Assembly (NCBI GenBank): GCA_013400155.1
Contig: VXBM01000567.1
Coordinates: 436,565 to 500,564 of the forward strand
Length of the DNA stretch: 64,000 nucleotides
From: Helopsaltes ochotensis
Lineage: Eukaryota > Chordata > Aves > Passeriformes > Locustellidae
Reading direction: 5' to 3'
Shown: piece by piece, positions 26,801-38,800 of the stretch
Numbering within the stretch: the first letter of the stretch is position 1
Layout of the letters: each line of letters opens with the position of its first letter
The notes under the pieces: generated by a model
Told to the model about the DNA's origin: nothing
Databases searched by the model: none
What the model saw: the letters and a program-made list of their open reading frames with translations, nothing else
Program-made: the position numbers and the translations under genes

Positions 26801-29800
26801 AAAACCCTGGCACCATGCCCACTCCACAGAGACACTATTTCTCAAAGCCCTGGAAGAGAGTGACCTGAGCCAGACGCCAGCTTGTCCCACACGGAAGATT
26901 TTTGCATCTCCCCACTTTTCTCTCAGCTATAATTTGTATCCCTTATATTAACACCAAAGGCACAATGAAAATGGCTCAGTGTATGATCAAATCCAAAGCT
27001 GTGAGGCATCTGCTCAAGTGTGGGAGGAGATGTTATCCTGCTGGTGACTGAAAGCAAGAGCTAAGTTACCACTGTCCATCTCTCTTCTGATCAAAGCATG
27101 GCATTTAACTGCCCTCAGCCACACTTGATAATGCACTCTCCAGTAGCTAGTGATAAACCAGATGGACTTCACTTAACAGATCATCTTTGGGTAGAGAATG
27201 AGGGTAGCAAAGGCTTTTTAACATTACTCTTCCAGCAAATAATTATCCTCAGTGGAAGCAATATAACCTTTTATAACCTTTCTCTAAGTAGTACATAAGA
27301 TGCCACAAACTCCCTAAAAGGAAGTTATCTTATTCTTTACAAATGTCCGTTTATTTGCTCTAAAAAGACGACTTACCCAATCCTTCCCAATACTTTGTTT
27401 CTTCTATTTTAACTTACATACCTTCAAATTACTTGACATTCCCACATTCTCTCTCTTCTGTCATGTCTTCACTTCATGCCACATTCATTTTCAGGCAACA
27501 CTCCGTGCTACTCCAGAGTATTTATTCCCTTCAGAACATACTTAACTGAAGCACTTTGACCCTTCTGCTACAAGAACACCCCTGCGTGTTTCTGTGATTA
27601 CTGCACCATGGTGCGTAATCTAGATTAAAAAAATCCAATTTGGGCTATTTCATCTTACCTTAGGGGAGGAAAGATGTGCCAGCAAGAACATCAAAAGCTA
27701 TGTGGTCCCTATCAGCGAAGTGCTGCAAGCAAGCTCCATCTTCCTAGACTAATCAGTTCAAGTCCAGCATTAGGAGGGCAGACCTAAACTCGTTCCCAGT
27801 TCTCAAGATGGCTCAGGCACCACTGCAGTGCTCCACTCTGCAATACAGACACTACCAACCCTTCTGCCCCAATACTATTCACTGGTCCCAGCCTCTATTT
27901 TATGGATGTCTGCAGAGTTACATTTGACAAGCAAACACAATACTCCAAGTGTACAGGGTTGGGGAGAGAAAAACAACATTCTTAATGGGGTTTTAGTTAT
28001 TTTTTCCCTTTTTTTTTTTTTCTTCAAAGCCAAAAGCGTAGCTTCTCCTTCCCTCATGCACCACAGGATGGAAACAACTGACACTCTACTCCTCCACTAT
28101 ATTCTGACCTTTTCCCGACATTGATTTTGTTTTTCTAACATCCAACCAAAAGAAACACTATCACTGTAATTTGCACTGGGCCTGATACTAACAGCTCTCA
28201 AGAAAGCATAACAGAGGCCAGGGTAGTAATGATACATTAATTTCTGCAAAGAATTAGAATAAAGTTTGTGACACAGCAAATGCAGTTTTTACAAAGCCAT
28301 ATTCCCTCCTGTGTAATCTCGTGCCATTTAAGGGGCTTATGCTTGGATAAAACTCTGTAATTGACCATGCAGTTTTTAAAAAATCTGATTAACATCTGAC
28401 AGTAGCTAAGCAAGTGCATCCCATTCTGGCTAACCATTCTTCTTTTCATTGCAAGGGAACCCTCAAAACTAGGTCTCCCAAGTGCCAACTACCATGTGAG
28501 ACAAGCAGAACTCTAAGACACAGGACTCCACCTACACCTTCACCCCTTCCTGTTTCAATTTATGTAAGCAAAAACAACCTCAATAAGGCAACTCTCTTAA
28601 GTATCTTAAAAAGTTTACACATTATTTTTTACCCTCTGACACATGTAACAGTAGAGCAGGATAAAAAAAATCCTTTAATTTCAAAGTACTTCCTGACTAA
28701 CGACCAAAGAACATTTAAAAAAGTAAGATGTTACAGGGTTTGAAAATGGAAATGAAAACACAGGCACAGGGAGGGACAGAGAGAGAAACAGATCATTTTT
28801 TTGAAGCTCACAGTGCAGGCATACCTGAATAGAAANNNNNNNNNNNNNNNNNNNNNNNNNNNNNNNNNNNNNNNNNNNNNNNNNNNNNNNNNNNNNNNNN
28901 NNNNNNNNNNNNNNNNNNNNNNNNNNNNNNNNNNNNNNNNNNNNNNNNNNNNNNNNNNNNNNNNNNNNNNNNNNNNNNNNNNNNNNNNNNACCTTTTTCC
29001 CCTCGGGTCAAGGGAGGGGGACAGAATAAATACACACTTCAAAAGCAAAACAAAACCAGTTTTCCATCTCAACCAAATTTATTTTCCCCCAAAATAGTCA
29101 TTGTCATTGTCCAGCCTAAGAAAACAAAATGCTGTGCTTTGCTCAATATGTGTCCTACAACAATTGGTAGCTCACCTCATACATGTATTAGCACTGTGGG
29201 CTAACTCTAATCACTCAGGCACAGCTAAACAAATAAGTTACAATCAGAGCACAACCACTGTGAAATACCTTATAATGTGATATGCTCTGCTGGTGTAACT
29301 TATGTAATACAGCTTACTTTTCTTCTAAACTCTTTACGAAATCCATGTGGGTAAAGACACTTCCATTGCCACACATCTTTTTTCCCTTCCTTTAATATAT
29401 AACTTCAGAGCCACCATAAAAGCTAAGATTAGATATCTAATGTTTTTTTACACTGGAGAACTTTAATTTAGAACAAAAATCCATTTGTCTAAACATCTAA
29501 TGCTATGAAGTTTGTGAGAATTGAAAGAAAAACACACATGCATAAGTAACTTCACTAATTTCATCTTTTAATCAATTTGCAGAAGCCAGATTACAGCAGA
29601 CTGAGGGGATTTAATTTAGTGAAACCCAGGAGCTTATTTAGTCATGTCCTGGGAGCTCTCCATATAATGCATCATCCTATACAGAATTTCTAACTATTTA
29701 CAGTATTTTCAGCTACATTTCAGAGAAGCGTAGAGTCATACCACCAATTGCCAGAACATTTTACAGAGTATTCTGATAACAGATGAGATGTCCAGGATGA

Positions 29801-32800
29801 ACATTTTTTTCATAGAGACCTTAATCAAGAGCATGTATTTCAACAATCCTATCTGGAGCTTTTATAAAATCAGTTTATTGTAACTCTGACAGGAAACACA
29901 TTTTGAATTTGAGCTAGCAAGGCTGCAAGTTCTCCTAACTACTTTTAAAACACATAAGGCAAAAAAGAGCATTTTTATATTTCAACCTCATGCTTAAGGC
30001 ATAAAAGGCACTTAAAATACTTCTGAATTAGGAAAATCCTGAAGTGAGGTATATACAGTTACTAGGAAGTCAAGAAAAATGGACAGTGTAAGATTATCAA
30101 CTCAAGAAATGCCAACTCTCCTAATGAAGATGAACTAAGAAGAACAGGGACACAGGAAGGCAACAGGAATTACACATAACCTAGATGCAACTTCTCATGA
30201 ACACCCACCTATTCAAATAACTCCAGAGCTTTGTAATAAACAGCATTTAATCCTTGTTTCAACAAGGACAGCAGAACAAGGAAAGTGCAGCAGCAGGATA
30301 CAGTGGCAACGCATTTGGATACAGCAGGGAGAATTCCAGCAAAGCCCTTTCTCTAGGATCTTCAACAATAACCATAAAGCAAAACTCAGCTGAGAATAGA
30401 AATATTCATAACAAGTTTCATGGAAACAACCAATAAAATAATTTTAAAATAACCAAAAAATAAAACAAAACACAAACAAAAAAAACTCCACAAAAAACCA
30501 CAACACCAAAAAAAGAACAGTGCAAGAAAATAACAACAGTGGACTTCGAGAAAGAAGAATTCAGTAAACTTAAAAATATGGGTAAAGAAGAAGTCCCACA
30601 ACATAAGCAGAAAAGCTCACATGAATGATAATTCCCTTAAAAATTAGCAGCGTGTCAAAGAAAGAACAGAAAAAGTGGATGCAAACTGACATGGAGCAAA
30701 TACCACAAATATATACACTGACCACAAATACACAAAAAGAAGCAGAAATAAGCAGGAGAAGTCAGGTCACCATTTAAAATACAACTAACATGGTCATGAG
30801 GGTAGTAGCAACAAAGGGGTAAAGCTAGTCTACAACTCCACAGCTACTAACACACTAAGAAGCTGTGTCACAAAGGGATGTCATGCTTCCTTCTACCACC
30901 GCCCATCCGCCTCAAAAAAGTCAACTTGAGACAACTCAAACATATACCTACAAATGCATGAAAGCAGGTTAAAATCCCTACTTTGATAAATTACACAGTA
31001 CCTGTTGTGCAGATTTGATAGTAAAAGAACTAGCTATATCCGTATCTGAAACCAGGGAGGACAAGTGAAGTTTCATAACGTAATGGAAAAAGCCAAACAC
31101 AGTAATTTTGAAATGGAGGAGGAAAATGGAGAAAGCTACTGAGCTACAGCTCCAGCCATTTCAACTTCGTAATACTCCATGAACTAAGCTTCCTGAGAAG
31201 AAAATAGCACAGGCACAAACAGAAGAAACTGAACATATGAGACAGCAGTTCAAGAATGCAAGAAGCTTTGCAGGAGCCAGAAGGGATAAACTTGTTGAGG
31301 AAGAGAATACACCTATATAGTGGAGGGAGAAGGACTTGGGAGAAAATTCTTCTGAGGGCAAGAAGCGAACGTAAAAACCATGTCAGCCCCAGGGATCAGA
31401 CAGGGCTACAAGGAGTCACAAGCATCAGACCGCACTTGGGACACTACAGCTTGTCTCTTCCTACTTAGAAGAGTTACTTCACCCAAGTGCAGTATTCTTA
31501 ATAAAACAAGAACCACTCAATTCCAGTTACTGGCAACTTCTGGTTTTTGAATGTTCACTGTTAAAGCATTTCTATTCTGGACCTTAATTGCCTACCCAGG
31601 TTCCAGAAGCTGGAAGAAGTCAAAACTGATGAAATCCAAACAAAATCTCTGCAGCAATGATTTAAATAAGTAACAATGAGACAAGAGGGTCATCACGGCT
31701 GATACTGCAACACTACAAACCAAAAACAGGCTTCAAGAATTGCTTCCCAGGATAAGCTGCATCTGAGAGGTCTCTACAGAACATTAAAGCCAAGTTTTAC
31801 GTTGTGACTATGTCTGAGAGAAGCTGGTTGAAAAGGACAATGAAGCTGCAGATCTAAAACCAGCATTTTGCAGCAACAGACTGAAGATATTCAATCAAGG
31901 AGGAAAACAACAGAAAACAAGAGGATGCAACCAAAGAAGAAAAGATACATTTAAAAAATGGACTTTTGCCCCCACAACCTCACTGCAATCAGGCATCTGA
32001 ATAGCTGCCTCATAATGGGGAAAAAAAAAAAAAAAAAGCTGTGCCAAAGACTTTAGCACGGCCCCAAATGATGTGTGTTTTCACTGGAGCTGTAACAAAG
32101 GAAGCAATGGTAAAGCCTTCCAGTGACCCTGGGTAATTTTATCCTACCAGGCTTATCCCTAATCTCTGAAAATACGCCAAGACAAGGAAAGACATAGGGT
32201 AAAAAAAGGAAATAAAGGAGACAGAGAAATTATGTCACCCACAGCAAAGTCCTAGTGGATTAAAAAGGAATGTTACTTCTGATATTCAGATGACATTTAC
32301 AGAAAGCACTTTGACTGTATGAAGTTCAAAATAAAACTTCAGTGGAACGATGAAGCCGGTATGAAGAAAAGCTGAAGGCATGGGAATAAGAATGAAAAAG
32401 AAAAATCACAAATACATTATCTTTCAAAAGCAGATTTTGATAGAACGGGTTTCTTTCCTGCAGTTGTTTACTTCTAAGTAATGGGACGTATTGACTAAAT
32501 TGGTTTAGCAAATTGTTCATTTTTTGGTTTTTGTAGGAAATTTCTCACTATTTAAACCCAAAGCACCAATTCAAAGTCTGTGAGCATCTGAGTCAAAATC
32601 CCATATTCTAGGAATTCAGACCAAGGAAGTGAGAGCAGCCCAAATGTAACAGACAAGCCAACAGAATGAGGAGTTTTCTGCATGCTTACTGCTAATTCAG
32701 AATCCACTTTATACAGTGAAGTGGGATAGGGAAGTGCAAGTTCCTGAACATTAATCATTACTGTGAATGACGTTCAGTAAATAAAATCCAGCTTAAACAA

Positions 32801-35800
32801 AAAGCACTACAAGTTTTAACGAATCAACCAACCATCAACCTCTATAGAAAGCAAGAATTTCTGCTAATATGTTCTCCCCTTCAAAACTTACCATTTGATT
32901 TAATTTCTCGTACGTAGTTACTTGGAAACCATCCTGTTTTTCCATTTAAAGTTCCTTCCCACCAACCTCCTTCTTCCACTCTTGTAACATGAATAATATC
33001 GCCTTTTGAAAAAGAAAGTTCATCTTCATTTGTCTGTTGAAAATTAAATTTGGCTCTCACCACCAACTGATGGTTGCCGTTATCTGTCATGTCCTAGTAA
33101 GAGAAAACAAAGAACAAAATAATCATTAGAGACTTAAACAATATTTCCATGAGCAAAACAGAAATGTTCATAAAATGGAAATAGCCTCTCCTCCACGCAC
33201 AACAGTGCCCACGTATTTTTACTCAAAAGCCTTTATAAGGAGTGATTTGGCATTTCTAGTATTTCTGTCATTTTTAATCTACAGATTTTTATCAGCCATG
33301 GGACTATATATTTTACTTATTACAGCCCCTTCAAATCAGAAGGGTTTGACAGAGCTAAAATGAGCATAATTATTGCTCTCACAAAAAAAATTAAACATTT
33401 TCTCTACCAGCATAAATTGAAACTGCCTTTGACAACTACAAAGAAACAAAGGCTTTACATTAGAGAGGTATTTTTCCCTAAAATTGTCTGCGCTGCAAGG
33501 AGACAGAAACTGAGTTGGGTTTAATTTATTCTTGACTATATCAAGTTTACAGCTCAAAATCTTTTCCTTTTTTCCTGTAACAGATGGTGGTGGCTTCCAC
33601 ACCTGAAGGTACAAGTCTCCATGGCCAACGGAGGAGTGTTCTTTCATAAAACCTACAAAAGAGTTATGCAACTTACCTTGAATAAGTACTCCCAAATCAT
33701 TTCTCTCAAGGTTAGCAAAGCTGGAAGCCTGCAGCAGTCAGACTTGCAGCTGTCCATATGCTATGTATGCATGCTCATCCCCTACCATGGATGTGAAGGC
33801 AGATTATCACTCTGTCCTAACACCTGAATGTTCCTAAAAGTAACTAATAAGTCTTTTGAATTAACCTTTTTCAAATTCAGCATTTTATCCTTGGATGTCA
33901 ATTTTGGGTATCTGTATCATTCAGGCATTTCATGAGAGTTAGGGCAAACCTTTATGCTAAAAAAGTACAACACTTGGACAACTTCAAAAACTTTGCACTG
34001 GAACTGAAAGAATAGCACTACAAATCATATTTGTCTCTGTCATAACTAAGGATCAATACCTGGACAGCTAAAAAAGTAGCTTAGGGAGAAAATGACTGTG
34101 TAAGCAATCCAAGTCAGCTATCCAGGTAGAATAATTTCACTTACAGGTTGCCTGTATACTTAAGGTGATGAAAAGTCTACATGCTGTCACTAGGAACTTA
34201 CATGTCAACATAATTCATAACCCCAGAAATCATGTTATTGCATCACAAGTCAGTATGACTTTTATCAGTTAGCAGCTGAGAAACTACAGGAAAATGAGGG
34301 CAAACACAACCTTGAAAACACGCAGAAAGCCCCAAGACAGTCTAAGTCCCAGTGTCTGACAATTAGATCAGCACATTTTTAAACAAGTGCCTCTGCCTCA
34401 GTCCTCTGGTTGTACATTGTGCTTTCATCCTCTCTGCTCAACAAGAGAAAACGTTTTGGTTTAGTAAATGGTAAAAAGCCACAAGATAAGCATAGACATT
34501 GCACAGTGAGATCAACTACAAACCCTATGCTCTGCCAGTATGGCTTTCCAGCAGAGGAAATGAGTACAAACTTGGTGAAAATGGTCCCAAACAGATAATC
34601 TACACTAACAAAACCAATCTAGGAGTTTCCTAGGTTTGGCCACTAGATCTTTTTCCCTTCTTCTTGCACTTCTCTGCCCTAACTTTGCACAGAGCAACTC
34701 AGATCACCAAAGTGATAGAAATACTGAAAACTCTGATTACTTCAGTGATTCAGCTAATAGCTAGTTCCACCAACTGCTGCGTCTGCAAAACTGAGTGGGC
34801 TGTGAACAGCAGAACGGGAGCTCGAATTAGTGGCCTAGGGCAAAAACTTGCACAGGCTCTGCTACCAGAGAAAACTTTACACCACACCTAAGAAAGCCAC
34901 AGATAAAGCAGCTTTCATTAGGGACCTGAACCCTCCTTGCAAACCTTCAGTGACTAAAAATATGTTTTAATCCCAATTTCCATGAGGTATGCAACCCTGA
35001 TTTCAGCTGCATTATAAAACAACGGCCCATACGACTCAGTTACCCAAAGGCAAGTTGAAGGAACAACCTTGAAACATAACAGAAAACAGGAACAACTACC
35101 ACTACTGCCAACATTAGAAATATCACCTTCACAGAGGTCTGAATAGCCTTCAATCATCACCCCTAAAATGCAGACAGAAAATTACATTTCAGCCTTTGGG
35201 AAAGCAAGTCCTTACACTGAAAAGAAAAACATAAATCCAGGAAGATACTGTCTATGCAGACAACATAGAGCACTAAAGGAGTAAAAAATAGTTCGAAGTT
35301 CACAAAAAGCTGCATGTATTTTGAAACATCATATGAAAAGCTGCAAAAAGAAGCTCACAGGCTAAAAATGCAGAACTGAAAAAGAGGAAACAGTTACTTT
35401 GCTACACTATAATTTACTTTAAAAACTCTTAAAAAAAAGGGGGGGGAAAGAAAGGGGGGGGGAATATCACACCACAGCATGTTTCATTCTTTCAGAACTT
35501 ACCAAACTCCGATACTGTCCCTGAAAGAGTTTTGAAGTTCTACTGTGTGAAGACTGAGATCCCAGAGAATCAAAGGATTTTATCCGATGAGATGAGGGAC
35601 GTGCACATACAGAGTCACTGCCCAGCCCTATGTCTGTAGGAGGGTAGAAAAAAAAAGGCAAATATTAGAATTTTAAAAATCTGCATCCGTAACTTCTGCT
35701 TACCTCTGTAAAATTCAGATGCTTAAAGCAGATTTGGTGTATCTGCAGTTATTCAGCAATTCAAGGTTTAAAAAATGATAGCAATAAATAATCTAAAATC

Positions 35801-38800
35801 CTGAGACATCAAAAAATTCTTCTCCACACAGACAAGAAAACAACTTGGCCTTTTTAGAGAGGAGGGTTAGGGTTGTATTTCTCTATTTCTACTCACTACC
35901 AGTCTATTTAAAGGTAATTAACCAGCATCATTTTAGCTAGTAGCCAAGAATTTTGAATGCATAAAACTTGCTTGAAGTGAAGCCAGCCACATCTGTTCCT
36001 TAGCTCTTCCCACAGCCCCCCATCTTCTCAATTAAAACATTCCTTCCACTGTCTTTTTTTCCTACATTCATTTCCTCATCTTTTTTTTTTTTTTTTTGCC
36101 AACTAAGCTATTTTTTCTTCTTTGGAGGGAGGACTAGGAAGAGAGGAAAGGAAAATGCTGCTTCTCAAGTAAACAAGACCCTCCCAAAACATTTCTCCTC
36201 TTCCATTTGTCTCTCCTCTGAGAAGCACAGCCATGTGATATATTCATCTGAAGGGCTGTGTGGCATCAGGGGCTGCTGGGGTCCCTTGTGGGCTGGAAGG
36301 CACCGAGGGAGTAGCAGGACAGGGCTCAATCCCACCATCCCAGCCGGGAGTGGGGCAGCTGGGGGCACCAGGGCAGCCCCAGCCCTGGACACTGGGCTGG
36401 CACCTCCCTGGGATAGGATGCTGCCAGCCAACAAGGGAGGTGTGTCCCGTGGCTTAGGGAGCCATGGCCAGCCAGGGGCTGCACCAAAAGCAGCTGCCAA
36501 GAGCCAGGTTCAGCGCTGGCTGCAGCCTCCCCCAGCCCTGCTGGGAGCCTCTCCCCATGTTACAGGGGGACAGGGGCTGCTCCTGGCTGCACCAGCGTCC
36601 CCCTTTCTTACAGCCAAAGCCCCAGGAGTGGGCTGCTCCCAGGACCTTGCACAAGCATGGCAAGTCATTTCTTTTTCTCATGTTTTCCACATATAAGGAA
36701 ACTACTCAGTGAGCATCAGAGCTTAAGAAGCTCCAAAAGCAGTACAGTATTTTCTGTCCCAAACCTAGATGTTTTCACCAGACTCCCAACTGCTCTCCTG
36801 GATTTTATGCCTGTTACTCTCTTTCCTAGTAGCTTGCTTTTCTTCCATATTGAGGTAAGCACACAACTGTGGTCTCTTAATAATTACTTCAGACTGTAGT
36901 AGACCATGATTATGCAAGTCCGAATTATTTTTTGTCCCAAGGAAATAACATATACAGTGGTTCAGATCCATGGACACCAGTGAATAAGGTGTATCTCCTG
37001 CTCCACAACAAACCTGAAGAGACAAATCAATTCATCTGAACTGGCAAGTCTTTAAATTTCAGCACAGCATCCAACAGCAGAGGAGATGCGGGAGGAGGCA
37101 AAGGGATTGAGATTGAGAACAAACAGTAGTGTTGACAAAGGATGATCCAAGTCTGCAGTGACTGAAAGGAAAACACCTTCCCTGCTGCATCTTTTTAAAT
37201 GACTCATTGATATCCTTCAAATATCACCATCCTTCAAAAAAGCCTTCTAAATCAACACTCCCTAGTCAAGTAGTGCAATACTAGAACCATACATATTGAG
37301 TATTTTGTATCCATAGTATCCTTACACAGTGAAGTAATAAAAGACATCACACTCTGTGAAACTGCTTTCCTAAAAGCATTTAAAGGCCACAGCATTAAGA
37401 GAAACATTTGTGATTATGATCCATTACAAAAAGGTCATACATGACATGTTTTCACAGACTACCAGGAAAGAAATGGGACTGGATTATGGGCTTAGTTTGT
37501 AAATGATAACTATATGGCTAAGTCTAATGCTCCCAGAAACCTTACAAATTGCCACAACCATCATTACCCAATAGAGTGTAAGGATTAAAAATAACCGGAA
37601 ACATCTCCATGTCCAGTTTGCTTTGTTTCCTAAGTGCAGTCAAGTTCAAGGACAGACATCCACCTAATCCAGAATTACACCTTGATACAACTTGCCTAGA
37701 AAACCAGCATCAGGTTGACTTATGACAGTGTGTTGCAGCTTCTCGGCAACTCTAAAACACAATCTAAAATTTTAGCAGAATGATTCCTGAAATTTTCTAA
37801 TGTCACTGCAGCATTCCTAATACACCAACACAAGAGTATCTTTTTAGGCTTCAATTAGAAACTGCATGTATCTGAGGTGAAAACAAAATTACTACAAACA
37901 AACCACATGCAAATTGAAAGTATTTTCACCATGAATATCTCAATACTTTGAAATCTATCTGAAATGTTGATACATTTAAAAGGCTTGCAGACTCCATGTA
38001 TCCATTAAGTTTCTATTAAAACACTTAATAAGCAAGTTAAATGAATTTCTCAATGGTATTATTGTCAAAAAAGAAATCAACTCTGCCAATAAAAACTCAA
38101 GAATCTTGAATGGCAACAGAATGCCCATGTTTAACAAATTTAATGTGGTAATTTCCTCACAAGCTTCATTCTTCCATCCATTTAAAAATTTACAGTGTTT
38201 GTAAAACCCTTTCTCCCTCGCACCACTATCCCAACTTTCCTACACCAGTTCCTTTCCCCTCATTTGTCTACTAACTGCAACTGCTTCCTTGATCCCACTG
38301 CTCCAGAGATCAATACTGTGATGGAGTGAAAACCCACAGAAGTCTTTCATCAGTAATCACGGATTACTCACATTCCTCATACTGTAGGAAGGCCTATCTC
38401 AGAAGAACCTGTGTATGCCTGGAATTCTTTAGACCCACATGGGGATCTGAAAGCCATCTTTCAAGACTAGAGCAGAGAGACAAACACCTGCTTCACAATT
38501 ACCCAGTTAATGAAAATTGTTTGGAAGAACAAGGCGGCTCATGTTTGCTCCTAGGAATGAGACAACACCACAGTTTGCATGTGGTTTTGAATTTTAGTTT
38601 CCATACCACGACCACATGCCCCCACCATGAAAGGGATCAGCCCAAGTCCCTTCAAACCAGCTGCAGTTGTGGTTTTTTGACATGGGCATTAATCCATAGA
38701 CATCTGGACAAAACAGCAACCCTTTTTATCCACTTCAACAACAGCAAAGACAGCAATGGCCAGTGTACAGCAGTTTTAAAGGTGTACCGCACTGGTCTGC

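Larger units (their letters stand above)
23853..32891 (-). other. ARHGEF7 intron, 9.0 kb
   Basis: Between the SH3 exon and the linker exon. It contains the tandem duplication (26022-26171), the possible old repeat (26475-26720), the assembly gap, A/C-rich sequence near 30.4-30.5 kb and a 17-A run at 32021-32037. No exon was found, but the gap could hide a small one. Confidence 0.88.

Noticed and set aside
36235..36696. 153-codon plus-strand frame in the GC-rich block
   Set aside because: Ala/Gly/Pro-rich composition follows from base composition. Frames on both strands are open here, which points to stop-codon scarcity in GC-rich DNA rather than a gene.
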